A stretch of 64,000 nt of DNA from Meghimatium bilineatum (GCA_034231615.1 CM067312.1:7810546-7874545), one strand, 5' to 3'; positions 37,862-49,216 are shown, counted from the stretch's first letter. The notes: generated by a model from the letters alone, not told the origin. A program made the numbers and translations.

Positions 37862-38315
37862 GTTGGTTGTTATAACATATTGTTTTATGAACATCAGAAA
37901 AATACAAGTCCAGAATGTGTGAATGTGTGTATTCATGACGGGAGAAATGTGTGGGGCGAGAGATTGTATTAGGGATAGTGAGAAAGAGTGAAGACAGTGG
38001 GTTGACTATATTCATTGTTTCATTGGTAACTGTTGATAATAGTTGCAGAATAAAAGCAGGAGCGTCACTTGTAATGACGAAATCGTGGTTGAGGCAGTTT
38101 TTGTTAGTAATGCATAAGTCATATTAATCATGCGGTATTTAATGCGCTCATAGGCTACTCTGTTCACTAACTGTCGTATTTTCTTGGTTCATTCTTAAAA
38201 AGGATTCTGGTCGAAACGTCACCTTTCTTTTCATGTCTTATGAATGATTTATAAAACGTCTTTATTATGTGATTTACTATTCGCTATCCAGTTAATGTAG
38301 CAATAATAGTTTTCT

Positions 38316-39440
38316 TCTGCGTTCACTCTTTTATAACCACAACGAATAAATCGTGATTTCCGCTGGGGAGCGTGAAGTACTAGCTCCACAGTTGAACTGT
38401 TATTTTCACCTCGGTTGGCTCACTTTGTGGCTCGGACATACGGGGCCAAGCACATCCGTTTTCGCCATGCCTTTAATTCGGGTAGTGGGGTTCCCTAGCC
38501 TTGACAGCCGTGCCTATCTGTAGACGGGCGCGCGGGTGTGTTATGACTCTTCGACGAGACGATTGTCGTTCACATTTCTCTCGCACGAGGTGTTCCACAG
38601 TCAGGGAACTTGTTTCGTGTAATTAGGCGTTCTGTGCCTGTACCCATCGGGTAATGAACCTTTGCTTATTCGCGAGCCTGGTTAATGTTAAGGAAGAATT
38701 CAATAGAAGAGATAAACCTTGGCTCTTTCGCCTTCTTATCAGAGGTGTTGTTCACTGATATCGTGAATCTCTCGTCCATGTCCGAGTCTCACCACGCGTT
38801 AGGAAGCAAGGTGTGTTCTCGAGCCGAACGACATTGTTCCATTTGTGCTTGAGTCCATCGTGTACTGAACCCTTTCTCTCCGCTCGACATTAGAATTGGG
38901 CCATGGCTTCTTTCTTTGTCGGGCGTCCACGACTTGGTCTGTGTCTCTGCCCGTAAGGAGCACCTGTAACTAGAAGCTTGTCTCGAGCTAACAGAGCTTG
39001 TAGTTCCTATTTCTTGTATCGTTTGCCCTTTCTATTTTCACCTGGCGCTGCCCTCTGGCGCTGCCCTCTGGCGCTGCCCTCTGGCGCTGCCCTCTGGCGC
39101 TGCCCTCTGGCGCTGTGCTGCCCTTTCATTGTACTAAACATGTTGTCTTTTCGTCTTTCTCCATGCATCTTACCTTTTCGTGTCTTTTTCTTTTGGTCGC
39201 GCCTCCAATGCTCGGACCGGACTGACTAGCATCACTGTGTGTCGACAGTGCCACTGCATGTGTTGGCAAAGTGGTGCCAGATACGTTGACGGTCTCTTTT
39301 GCAGTCAATTCTCGTTCCATCTGTTGCCTTCACATTCATGGACACGATCCCCAAAAAGTTTAGCCAGAATCAGCACCAGCAGCTGCATTTCTGTTTCCAG
39401 GGTGCACCACGAGGAGGTACTTATGGAGCCTTGGTTATCT
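38316..39440. other. GC-richer segment of unknown nature
   Basis: Markedly richer in CpG and GC than its surroundings. The left end (CTTCTGCGTTCACTC, CACATCCGTTTTCGCCATGC) resembles a minus-strand SINE of the composite family. The rest contains no recognisable protein; the frames at 38978-39229, 39126-39320 and 39180-39563 match nothing I know. It could be a transposon LTR or terminal region, or regulatory DNA within the intron. Confidence 0.4.
39044..39113. repeat. 13-bp repeat, about 5 copies
   Basis: Unit GGCGCTGCCCTCT, identical in each copy, inside the GC-richer segment. Confidence 0.95.
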
Positions 39441-39814
39441 GCTAGTCATGTGTCCGCCGAGAGCAGCCCTTTGCACCAAAGCAATAATAATGGTATAGAA
39501 ATTATAGACGATAGCGGTTATTTTATCAGTAGTAGAAGCTACAGCAGATATGGCAGTGTTTGAGTTAATGATTGACGTAGTAGTTGTAAAAGTTGTAGTT
39601 GTTGTAGTTTTTGTAGTACTAGTAGCAATAGTATTAGAAGAAGTATTAAAAGTAGTAGTAGTAGTCGTAGCAGCGATATTAGCATGGTATGTTTCAAATG
39701 GTATGTTTCCTAGCATCAAATGAAAAAAAAACAAAAAATAAATCCAACAGAGATGCATTATAGCATACCAGATCTTAGGAAAAATATTTCATATTTTCAA
39801 AAACAAGCATTTAA

Positions 39815-39916
39815 ACATAAACGCTAAAACTCCACTATATAAAACGACCATCATATTATCACTGTTCTACCAATGTCAAATATGGACACTAACAACAACA
39901 ACAACACACACACGCA

Positions 39917-39970
<54 letters not shown>

Positions 39971-40310
39971 TGTGACACCAGAAATGACCTGTTTTCCTAG
40001 AATTCTTGGAGTAACAATGAAAGACGGAATCAGAAATGAAAACATCAGACAACTAACAAACACGATGTCAACTCTGGATTACATCAGAAGACAACAGATT
40101 CAGTGGCTTTAACACGCTTTCAGACTACCATCGGATAGTGTCCCTAAGAAATCATTACTATACAGACACGAAGCATACAAAGCAAATGATGGATTACAGA
40201 AATAAAAGAATCCACGAAAACAAATATATATGAGGCACACAAAAAGGCCATCTCCAGAGAACTCTTCTACACCTGACGCTGCAAGGCATAAAGGGGTATA
40301 AAGCGAAAAG
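39815..40310 (+). pseudogene. RTE-like reverse transcriptase fragment interrupted by a CA microsatellite
   Basis: The + translation reads TPLYKTTIILSLFYQCQIWT (thumb region, usual form ...LYKT.I.P...YG.E.W), then a (CA)n tract at 39905-39968. EMTCFPRILGVTMKDGIRNE and STLDYIRRQQIQWL follow, the latter being the usual RRLRW.GH region. A stop replaces the residue after QWL. The CA repeat sits in frame where a short variable linker is expected. Confidence 0.75.
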
Positions 40311-40594
40311 AAAGGAAAATAAAGAAAGAAGACATCGTAACAATGATGATGATTACGGTGGTTTGTTTAATTAGTAATTGTAGCACATATTAGCTGGCAG
40401 AGAAAATTATAGATTGACCACATCAAGGAATGGACAGGACTTGTCTGTTACCACAACAGTCTGTCATAACTGAATGTTTCCCATTAGGAAACTGCATGGA
40501 GGTTGCTTGTGGCTTGTGTGATAAAGGTAGGATGTTCTTTCTCTCGCCACGTCATGTACAGGAGAGATGTTCTAATTAACATTTCGACAGAAAA

Positions 40595-40685
40595 ATAATA
40601 AGTCCTTTTAAGTCTAGGAATCGAGCCCTGGACCTCACGGTTGTTAGACCAACGTTCTAACCACTCGGCTATGCAAAATATAACA
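40595..40685 (-). mobile_element. tRNA-like head of a SINE
   Basis: The minus strand has GCATAGCCGAGTGGTTAGAA (A-box-like) and GGGCTCGATTCCTAG (B-box-like) at tRNA-like spacing. The anticodon stem does not pair properly, so it is a tRNA-derived SINE rather than a working tRNA gene. Confidence 0.65.
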
Positions 40686-40914
40686 CTCGTCTTGTCTGAG
40701 AAAAAAAAATTGAAATTTCTATGTGTTAATGCACACTCCTCTACACCCGCACGACCCTAGTGGGTGCTGTTGAAGTGACCAGCGACATGAGTCGTAGAGA
40801 TGTTGCCAGAATTGGTCACCGAGACTCTTATACTTCACTCCTAAGTAACCTTCTGCACTAGCAGTTATCAATAATCCCGTTCCGGACTTCTGTCATATGT
40901 TCTCATTTAACTAT

Positions 40915-41098
40915 GTTATGTGATAGTTGACAGAACTTTGATTTACTTGTTGTGATCTGTGTTATGTGACAGTTGACAGAACTTTGACTTACTTGTTGTG
41001 AGCTGTGTTATGTGATAGTTGACAGAACTTTGACTTACTTGTTGTGATCTGTGTTATGTGATAGTTGACAGAACTTTGATTTACTTGTTGTGAGCTGT
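40915..41098. repeat. minisatellite, 46-bp unit, 4 copies
   Basis: TGATAGTTGACAGAACTTTG recurs at 46-bp spacing (40921 and 40967, then on). Alternate copies end in GATCTG or GAGCTG. Confidence 0.94.
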
Positions 41099-41254
41099 TA
41101 TATTCTTGATGAAAAATCGTTGTGGTAAAAATTTTACCTGTAAGTCCATTTTCCTGAGAATTTCCAGTGATCAGGAAAAGTTAATCACACTGTATTCTAT
41201 TTTCGTCTGTAAAGTTCTCTATGGGATGTTTCCATGTGTTGTCGCGATACAAGC

Positions 41255-41405
41255 CTTCTTCTACTTTGTTCGCTCTCGCAGTCATGTAAATTGGCAGAAT
41301 TAAGTCCTGATAACGAAATGCAATGTGCTATCGTTTATAGCTTATCTGAGCCTTGTGAGCTAACACACCCGTCTTCAGTGTGTTTAATAGATGTCACTTC
41401 CTTTT
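41255..41405 (-). mobile_element. strongly diverged composite SINE
   Basis: CTTCTTCTACTTTGTTCGCT, CTGATAACGAAATGCAATGTG and GAGCTAACACACCCGTCTTCAG keep family order. Identity is low. Confidence 0.55.
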
Positions 41406-41496
41406 ATGCGATCGAAGTATTTTCAGTTTCATTTTCCAACACATCTCCAAACGGTGTGTTTTTTATTTGCAGTTTAGATCTTAATGAGTAATATTT

Positions 41497-41812
41497 ACAT
41501 AGTGTTACTAAGTACATTTTATTAAAATGTTACTAGGTACAATTTATTAAAATGTTACTAGGTACAATTTATTAAAATGTTACTAGGTACAATTTATTAA
41601 AATATTACTAGGTACAATTTATTAAAATATTACTAGGTACAATTTATTAAAATTTTACTAGGTACAATTTATTAAAATATTACTAGGTACAATTTATTAA
41701 AATATTACTAGGTACAATTTATTAAAATATTACTAGGTACAATTTATTAAAATATTACTAGGTACAATTTATTAAAATATTACTAGGTACAATTTATTAA
41801 AATATTACTAAA
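41497..41812. repeat. minisatellite, 25-bp unit, about 13 copies, abutting an exon
   Basis: Unit TTACTAGGTACAATTTATTA plus AAATA. The last unit is changed to TTACTAAAT and ends ~26 bp before the 3' splice site at 41838. Its TACTAA (41806-41811) is a strong branch-point match at a normal distance. Confidence 0.95.
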
Positions 41813-41838
41813 TACACATTTCTTTCATATTAACTTAG

Positions 41839-41971
41839 AACCAACTCACTGATATCAAAAAGTCTTCCGATGACGTAATCAGCCAATCCAGTGAGGAGAC
41901 AGATCCCAGCGACAGTGGTCGTGGAGGCAGTGAAGATGATAGCAGTCACAGAGGTTCAGGTGTTGATCCTG
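41839..41971 (+). CDS. internal exon with SDSGRGGSEDD acidic motif (cadherin-superfamily tail candidate)
   Basis: A 133-bp exon in phase 0 from the previous exon, ending phase 1 (CCT G/GTCAGT). It encodes NQLTDIKKSSDDVISQSSEE, then TDPSDSGRGGSEDDSSHRGS and GVDP plus a split codon. The acceptor is TTTCATATTAACTTAG. The acidic, Ser-rich SDSGRGGSEDD block resembles blocks in the cytoplasmic tails of protocadherin or dachsous-type cadherins; that is from memory and unverified. Many Ser/Thr next to acids suggest CK2-type phosphorylation sites (inference). The next intron is ~16.2 kb if no exon has been missed. Confidence 0.82.
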
Positions 41972-42454
41972 GTCAGTATTACTCCATTTCTGAAGTCTGA
42001 GTAGGTTTTTTTAGAAAACATAAAATTTGAAGAATTGTGCTTGGCTGTTTCGTTGATGGTAAATATGTAGGATGTTCAATGATTGTCCGGATTGATGTTT
42101 TTGGGTTCGTGTTTGGAGCGCGTAGCCCCCGATGTGATTATTTCCATTTTTAAAGTTTATCAATTTGTGTTTGTTCTTTATTAATTTTAATATAAATTTA
42201 TTTAGGGTTAAAATTAGTTATGTAAAACAAAACATCTCCTAACCCAAACATTAAGGGCAATTGTAAAAATGAGTTAATAGTTCAATTAATAATCAAAAAA
42301 TATCAACTGACAAACATTGCCAAGGAAAATAACCAAATTAATAATCACATCGTGAAGTACGCTTTCCAAACAGGAACCGATTGTTTGTTTCTGGAACCAT
42401 TATACTTACATAATAACTAATTTTATCATCCTCAAAGATTGCCCCTTGACTTAT
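41972..42454. other. intronic, no feature seen
   Basis: AT-rich intron sequence directly after the donor. No repeat recognised. Confidence 0.5.
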
Positions 42455-42730
42455 TCTGCGTTCGTTCTCAAATTTCTACATAATAGCAGAATGTATACAT
42501 GAGAACAGAATATTTCACGTCACGGTTTACATTTCAGTTGCGATAGCCGCGCATTTTAGCTTGACACATCCGACTTCAGCGTGGCTTCTAAGTCACGTTT
42601 AACCGTTTAACCCTCTATGAAATGCTGACTCCACCCTAATACCTCTATAGTCACCTTGTACGACATGCATGGATGGTAAACAGTGTTGCTATTCCTTGCT
42701 TCCTATCAGAACCGACAATAACCTGGCGCA
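42455..42730 (-). mobile_element. diverged composite SINE
   Basis: TCTGCGTTCGTTCTCAAATTTCT, CACGGTTTACATTTCAGTTGCG, CCGACTTCAGCGTGGCTTCT and TATAGTCACCTTGTACGACATG occur in family order. Confidence 0.8.
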
Positions 42731-42892
42731 TCATTCTGGAATCCTCCTCACTGTGCAATTGTACCACCTCAATTATCTTATTCATATGTTTTATCACTCA
42801 TTATTTTGTTCTTCATCTTACATCTCATTTTTATCTGCCTTGTCATAGTTATCTTTCTTGACATTTGCATCTTTGTTAATGCGGATTTCCCT

Positions 42893-42990
42893 GTTTTAGT
42901 GATTAATCCATTTGCGTGATCAAGACGGCGCAGGTTCGAATCTCGCTCATTTAGAAAGTATTTATAAAGATGATTTCGGAGACACTTGGA
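42893..42990 (+). mobile_element. tRNA-derived SINE remnant
   Basis: GCAGGTTCGAATCTCGCTCA is a good B box, followed by AAGTATTTATAAAGATG, which resembles the segment after the B box at 46409. The A-box half is degraded. Confidence 0.5.
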
Positions 42991-43146
42991 GATTATCGCA
43001 TGTTCGTTTTGAAATGGATTATCATGAAGTGCAGCATTGTTGAGATGGAAGTAGTACACATAAGGTAACTCGAGTGCAATGAAGTCAATCCTTTAAGTCG
43101 CTTAAGCTATTAATTTTCATTAATATTATATTCTTCATCTGTTTCC

Positions 43147-43484
43147 TTAACTTCTACTTTCTAACCATCTACTCATTTACCTTTTACTTTCTAACCATCT
43201 ACTCATTTACCTTTTACTTTCTAACCATCTACTCATTTACCTTCTACTTTCTAACCATCTACTCATTTACCTTCTACTTTCTAACCATCTACTCATTTAC
43301 CATTTACTTTCTAACCATCTACTCATTTACCTTTTACTTTCTAACCATCTACTCATTTACCTTCTACTTTCTAACCATCTACTCATTTATGTTTTACTTT
43401 CTAACCATCTACTCATTTACCTTCTACTTTCTAACCATCTACTCATTTACCTTCTACTTTCTAACCATCTACTCATTTACCTTT
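43147..43484. repeat. minisatellite, 30-bp unit, about 11 copies
   Basis: Unit CTTTCTAACCATCTACTCAT, continuing to TTACCTTTTA. Exact period. Variation is mostly CTTTTA/CTTCTA. Confidence 0.96.
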
Positions 43485-44405
43485 TCATGGCTACTGTTGA
43501 GTAGACGTTTTATTGGTATCAATCCCCCCTCCCCCCTGCAATAACTCTATGTCTATGAATTGTTCCTACCACCTGATGTTTACCATGTTGTGAAGACACC
43601 GAAGGTAAACTGCACTTCGTGGCTGTATAAAGCACCTGACTACACAACGCACGTAAATCTGTATCTTCATCAGATTTGTTCATGTAACATTAGGTAATAT
43701 CTACAGGAAATCTGCACTTAACAGGCGAAACTGGGAAAAAGTGTATTCAAGTTAATTTAATGGTTTCCTGTGATCTACAAGATATTAGCTAAAGTTATAT
43801 AATTATTTTTTAAAGTGTGTAATTCAATTACTAACTATTGAAGCCCTAGGGTGTTGCCATATACTTGGGTGCATATGCCATGGATAAAAATGTTTTATTT
43901 CTGCAGGTCTAGATTATCCCTCCCACATCCGCATTGATGAATATAGAAATCTCTGAATCTTTCTGTGTATTAATGAATTCTATATGGTACCTCTTACATT
44001 GATGAAGATAGAAATCGCTGAATCTTTCTGTGTTTTCATGAATTCCATGTTATACTCCTTACAGGTTATGTGTTTACTGGTGTATCCTTGGATATATTTT
44101 CATCCTTACTCTACACGATTCCCATCTCTGTCAAACTCCTTCATAGTCTCTATGTGTTTCTAGGTCTCCCTTGTTTCCTTATTCCCCTGCAGGTTCCGTG
44201 TATTGATCTTATAGCTATATCTTTTACACATCATCATCAGACATCGGGATCTGAAATCCCAGTTGAGCTGAAGTGTCATCGTCGACTTAGACAGACGTAC
44301 AACATATCTTTGTCTGATTTTATCATTTTCTCTCCTTAATCTGAGTGTCTATTCTATATTGCCCTGTCTGTCTCAAAAGCGTTAAAATACTATAGACTAA
44401 TTACT
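43485..44405. other. intronic, short direct repeat, no gene seen
   Basis: A ~66-bp segment (GAAATC.CTGAATCTTTCTGT) occurs twice, at about 43935-43995 and 43999-44060. No exon recognised. Confidence 0.45.
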
Positions 44406-44870
44406 TTATCTAATGTTAGTTATTCCTCTAGGGTCAAAGACGACGCATAGGGCGGATGTCATAGATTTCCATGTCTCTCGTTTCATTACAATTTCCTTTA
44501 GATCTTCATTGTTTCTGATACCGATGGTGAAACGTTCTCTTGTAATAGTTCTACATAATGTTTTTTTTTTTGGTATTCCTCGTTTTCTCTTGCCTTTTGG
44601 TGACCACATCAAAGCTTGACAGGGAAGTCTTTCAGTATCCATTCGTAGCGTGTGCCCGATGTAATTCCAGCGACGCTTTCTAATATAGGTGGATACATAT
44701 TCTTGTTTTGATTCTTGTCTGAGAACTGTGTTTGATTTTAAGTCTGACCAACGTATGTTCAGTAGCCTTCTAAAACATTCATTTTCAAAAGTGTTTTAGT
44801 CTTTGCTTTAAGTTTGATGTTGCTTTCCAACTTTCGCATCCATATGTTAATGTTACAGGAGTTGAAGATT
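44406..44870 (-). pseudogene. RTE-like reverse transcriptase C-terminal fragment
   Basis: The minus translation reads YVSTYIRKRRWNYIGHTLRM, then DTERLPCQALMWSPKGKRKR, GIPKKKTLCRTI and later WKSMTSALC. This is the R.RRW.YIGH..R......A..W.P.GKR.RGRPK tail of RTE-like elements. Upstream (44750-44870) are more decayed pieces of the same protein. Confidence 0.8.
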
Positions 44871-45654
44871 TTGAGTTTTGTGTTATTTCTTAGTGTTTTT
44901 GATTGCCAGATATTTGATAGTTTATTGAATGAGTTGGAGTTGATTTAATGACTCTTTACTAATTGCCATTGAGTAATGACGATAGAATAATTACCAACGT
45001 TCTCTATACACATCTTCATATCTGTGCTTCTCAGAATTTGGTCTGGTTTGACACAAACGCAAATTATTCTAGAGTTGATATGTGAAGATTTTTTTGTAAT
45101 TCTGGATTTCTGAATATTGTGTGCTGAATATTAAATCCACACCGCGGCAACTTCTGAAACGTGCGCGGCTGTGGCATCAGCGCAGCTCAATGGAAACGTT
45201 GCTAATTACTATTGATTAATCCAATTTGATTCATTACTATTAGCTTATTATAAATTATGAATTAATTGACTAACATTAGCTGACTTCCCATAAAAGTTAA
45301 TGAGTGTCTTCCAACAGCTGTTATGTATCCCCTGCCTCCGACACAGTTTAGAAGTCACGTGTGAGTGGTAGGTATGAACATGATTGCTCATTGGAATGCC
45401 CATTCTTTGTAATGTACACTCTTTGAATGTCCACTCTTTGAAATAGAGGTCGTCTTAACATGCAAGGGTATTTAATACTGCCTGAGAATGACGTAACATA
45501 CTAACCAAGATAAACTGCCTTTCCTGCATGTTTTTCCATTAGGTAGTGAGCTGGAGTACATTTGGCTGTGTGATTAACGTCGCATGTCCTTATTGTCCAC
45601 ACGAAATCTATAGGGTTGATTTTTAAATCCCACTTGGAAAAACATATTCTGACT
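44871..45654. other. intronic, no gene seen
   Basis: Irregular AT-rich DNA. No repeat family recognised. Confidence 0.4.
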
Positions 45655-45725
45655 GGGATTCGAACCGCAAACCGCACGCATGTAATACCAACAATCTAAC
45701 CTCTTGGTTACGCGGCATACAGCTT
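45655..45725 (-). mobile_element. tRNA-like head of a SINE
   Basis: The minus strand reads GCCGCGTAACCAAGAGGTTA, then GCGGTTCGAATCCCAG, a perfect B box. An arm-like hairpin lies between them but it does not make a full cloverleaf. Confidence 0.62.
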
Positions 45726-46084
45726 AAACATGCTAACAATCAACTAGAAAACTTAACACGAGAACAATTATTTTTGTTTTATGTCGCAAACATATTTAAC
45801 ATCGGACAAATTGATATCATGTGACAACGTGTAGGTATGTATTTTTTCTCGTGTTACCGCAGCCTCCAATTTCTCATCTTGTCTGATTAACTTCAACATA
45901 TCAAGATTTTACTCTAATAACATTTGACCTTTACTTCCTTGTTAGATTCAAGTCACTTACCTGTCATAGTGTTCCACTAATGATCACAATCTACTTGATC
46001 ACCAATCGTTATCTCTGATATAAATCGACAATAATAATAACTGCAGAAAAACTATGATTCCACAAATTAAAATTGGGAAAAAAT

Positions 46085-46161
46085 AAAAATTAACATAGGG
46101 TAGTAATGATAATAATAATAACAACAAATAATAATAATAATAAATAATAATAATAATAATA

Positions 46162-46199
<38 letters not shown>

Positions 46200-46258
46200 A
46201 TAATAATAATAATAATAATAATAATAAGGATAATAATAATAATAAATAATAATTAATA

Positions 46259-46324
<66 letters not shown>

Positions 46325-46332
46325 TAATATAG
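46085..46332. repeat. (AAT)n microsatellite, imperfect
   Basis: AATAATAAT with ATAAATAATAAT phase slips. A few AAT units return at 46610-46632. Confidence 0.96.
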
Positions 46333-46347
46333 ATGATGACGATAATC

Positions 46348-46430
46348 GGGATTCGCTATAGCTCAGTTGTTAGTGATCTGGTTTCCTGTTCGGGTGATTC
46401 TAGGTTCAAGTCTCAGTTCAAATGAAAATA
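46348..46430 (+). mobile_element. tRNA-like head of a SINE
   Basis: GCTATAGCTCAGTTGTTAGT (A box) and CTAGGTTCAAGTCTCAG (B box) at tRNA spacing. AAATGAAAATATTTTAAAAA follows, as after the B box at 42935. Confidence 0.68.
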
Positions 46431-46726
46431 TTTTAAAAAGCACCAACAAATCATTGGTGGATCGAGCCTAATAGGTACCAGTGGGGAAGTTAACGCTTCT
46501 GGCTTGATGATGACCACATCATCCGTAGGTATGCTGTTGGTCAATGAAAAATGCGAGCCTAACACCATATTACCCAAACAACTCAAAGACCTGGATATAA
46601 GAAAACTTTAATAATAATCATAATAATAATAATCAAACCTATACGCATTAGGTAGGGGTGTCACATTAGATGCCTCAGCACAACAAGCCGCCAAACATCC
46701 GTATCTATTATCATGTGGAAAAATCC

Positions 46727-47012
46727 TACTCTAACTATTCTTCTTCTCCTGCGTTCGTTCTCAAACTCCTGCATATTAGCAGGATGTAGTCCGGAGAACA
46801 GAATGCGTTGTGTCATGGTTTTCAGCATTGCTGCGATATCTGCGCCTTTCGGTCTGAGACATCCGACTTCAGCATGACTTTGGGTCGCTGACCCTCCATG
46901 ACAGCCAACTCCATCCCATAACCTCCTTAGTCGCCTTTTACGACATGCGTGAAAGGTAAACAGTGTTGCTATTTCGGGCCCCGGAAACATACGGGCGATA
47001 CTCTAACCATTC
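46727..47012 (-). mobile_element. composite SINE with 14-bp target-site duplication
   Basis: TACTCTAACTATTC (46727-46740) and TACTCTAACCATTC (46999-47012) flank the element with one mismatch. Inside are the (CTT)n edge, GCGTTCGTTCTCAAACTCCT, TTAGTCGCCTTTTACGACAT and GGGCCCCGGAAAC. The minus frame at 46661-46990 is the SINE. Confidence 0.88.
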
Positions 47013-47311
47013 CTCGATTTTTGTGGCACATAAGCTAATGGAGTTCTGCTTAAAAGTCCATTATCTTATTCTGATATTTGTGTATTTATTTGCGATTGTC
47101 GTATAATAGGCAGTGCATCGTGTGCTCGTCGTGTGGAGTGTAACATTCTCGATAAAGGCTGTTTGGTCAATACGTCGATTAGTTTGTATTTGTGTGTAAT
47201 CTTTCAACGATTCACAAAACTTGATTGCCCCTTTTGTTTTATTGCCGTATAAATACGTATATGCACTTCTGTATTTAGAAATACTGTATGCCTAACTTTC
47301 CACGTTGTAAT

Positions 47312-47465
47312 GTGAAGAAGTGCATATTTTATCTATCTAATGTGAAGAAGTGCATATTTTATCTGTCTGTAATGTGAAGACGTGCATATTTTATCTGTCT
47401 GTAATGTGAAGACGTGCATATTTTATCTGTCTGTAATGTGAAGATGTACATATTTTATTTGACTG
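47312..47465. repeat. minisatellite, 32-bp unit, about 5 copies
   Basis: Unit AATGTGAAGACGTGCATATT plus TTATCTGTCTGT. Confidence 0.94.
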
Positions 47466-47544
47466 TTAATATCCTTTACTAATGGTAACTATCCAGATGC
47501 GTGCAATGCAATCACATCATACTTATTATTATATTCTCCTTCAA

Positions 47545-47705
47545 CTAGTCCTGGTACATTTCCCTGTCATGATATGTGTACCATATAGTCCTGGTACATC
47601 TCCCTAACTGTCATGATATGTGTACCATCTAGTCCTGGTACGTCTCCCTAACTGTCATGATATGTGTACCATCTAGTCCTGGTACGTCTCCCTAGCTGTC
47701 ATGAT
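47545..47705. repeat. minisatellite, ~49-bp unit, about 3.3 copies
   Basis: TAGTCCTGGTACATCTCCCT and TGTCATGATATGTGTACCAT alternate. Confidence 0.9.
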
Positions 47706-47757
47706 ATTTTTACCAAATTCTTCGTAATTAGCTATACTAATAATAATAGATACCATA

Positions 47758-48012
47758 ACCCGTTATGGATGTATGGTTGTCACATTGAGACAGAACCCGT
47801 TATGGATGTATGGTTGTTACATTGAGACAGAACCCGTTATGGATGTATGGTTGTCACATTGAGACAGAACCCGTTATGGATGTATGGTTGTCACATTGAG
47901 ACAGAACCCGTTATGGATGTATGGTTGTCACATTGAGACAGAACCCGTTATGGATGTATGGTTGTCACATTGAGACAGAACCCGTTATGGATGTATGGTT
48001 GTCACATTGAGA
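47758..48012. repeat. minisatellite, 37-bp unit, about 7 copies
   Basis: Unit ACCCGTTATGGATGTATGGT plus TGTCACATTGAGACAGA. Nearly identical copies. Confidence 0.96.
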
Positions 48013-48298
48013 AAATCGTTGCACGAATATTTCCACGTACCTCTATACTCTACCATCTTGATGAGTTTGGAAACTTCTCACATTTTCCAGTTCCATTACC
48101 CAGCAATCTGGTCTCCTGTTCACCCCGTCTTCTTTTACCCTCCATCGTACCTTGAAGATCATCTCGTGTTACCGAGAAATGTCTCATCTCGTGCCCGTAC
48201 CACGGGAGTTGACGAAGTTGCACGATTGTTAACATCGGTTCTTGTTGGACCGCCGATACATTAATTCTATGATATGGTATATTTTTTGTGGAATTCAT
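48013..48298 (-). pseudogene. RTE-like reverse transcriptase C-terminal fragment
   Basis: The minus frame reads QLRQLPWYGHEMRHFSVTRD, then DLQGTMEGKRRRGEQETR. The LPWYGH..R and LQGT..GKRRRG blocks are characteristic of RTE-like C-termini. The fragment abuts the 37-bp array. Confidence 0.78.
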
Positions 48299-48331
48299 GT
48301 GTTATGCTCTTCTAAATGTTGCTTTTAATTA

Positions 48332-48846
48332 ACACTAATTAATCATCATTCACTGCCTTAACTAATTAATCATCATTCACTGCCTTAACTAATTAATCAT
48401 CATTCAGTGCCTTAACTAATTAATCATCATTCAGTGCCGTAACTAATTAATCATCATTCAGTGCCTTAACTAATTAATCATCATTCAGTGCCGTATCTAA
48501 TTAATCATCATTCAGTGCCTTATCTAATTAATCATCATTCAGTGCCGTATCTAATTAATCATCATTCAGTGCCTTATCTAATTAATCATCATTCAGTGCC
48601 GTATCTAATTAATCATCATTCAGTGCCTTATCTAATTAATCATCATTCAGTGCCGTATCTAATTAATCATCATTCAGTGACTTATCTAATTAATCATCAT
48701 TCAGTGCCGTATCTAATTAATCATCATTCAGTGCCTTATCTAATTAATCATCATTCAGTGCCGTATCTAATTAATCATCATTCAGTGCCGTATCTAATTA
48801 ATCATCATTCAGTGCCGTATCTAATTAATCATCATTCAGTGCCTTA
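48332..48846. repeat. minisatellite, 27-bp unit, about 19 copies
   Basis: Unit AATTAATCATCATTCAGTGC plus CTTATCT. In the middle, CCGTATCT and CCTTATCT units alternate strictly, so the array amplified there as 54-bp dimers. The frame (PYLINHHSV) is an artefact. Confidence 0.96.
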
Positions 48847-48985
48847 TCAGCAGTGAATTATCGAGGCCAACGCAGGTTGAACTGTATTAAAACAAGCATG
48901 ACATCATCCTCTCAGCTTGTTTGTGCTGTTAATATCGCGTTATGTATACTGCTTCTAACTTCGTGTGCACACTATCAGCTAGAAT

Positions 48986-49216
48986 CAGGGGTGGGCAAAC
49001 TGCGGCCCGCCATTGGATATTTTGCGGCCCTCAAACACATTTTTATATAAACGGACGATTGTCAAAAATGATTTCCCCCCCCCCCCATTAATATTACACA
49101 GAAATCCATTGGAATTTTAATATATATATATATATATACATAATATTATATGCGGCCCTCCAATAGCTTTACAATATTCAATGCGGCCCTGTGCACAAAA
49201 AGTTTGCCCACCCCTG
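48986..49216. mobile_element. hAT-type MITE, 231 bp
   Basis: The left end CAGGGGTGGGCAAACTGCGG and right end (reverse complement CAGGGGTGGGCAAACTTTTT) form terminal inverted repeats of ~16 bp. GCGGCCC blocks are repeated inside both ends. Flanks AGCTAGAAT and AGCTAGAT form an imperfect ~8-bp target-site duplication, as expected for hAT. It has no coding capacity. A C run and AT microsatellite lie inside. Confidence 0.9.

Noticed and set aside
40595..40685. Functional tRNA gene on the minus strand
   Set aside because: A and B boxes are present but the anticodon stem does not pair; fits a tRNA-derived SINE.
46661..46990. Conserved ORF (ATLFTFHACRKRRLRRLWDG) shared with 29575-29766 and 63596-63817
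   Set aside because: All three lie in copies of the same SINE; similarity reflects the repeat, not a gene family.
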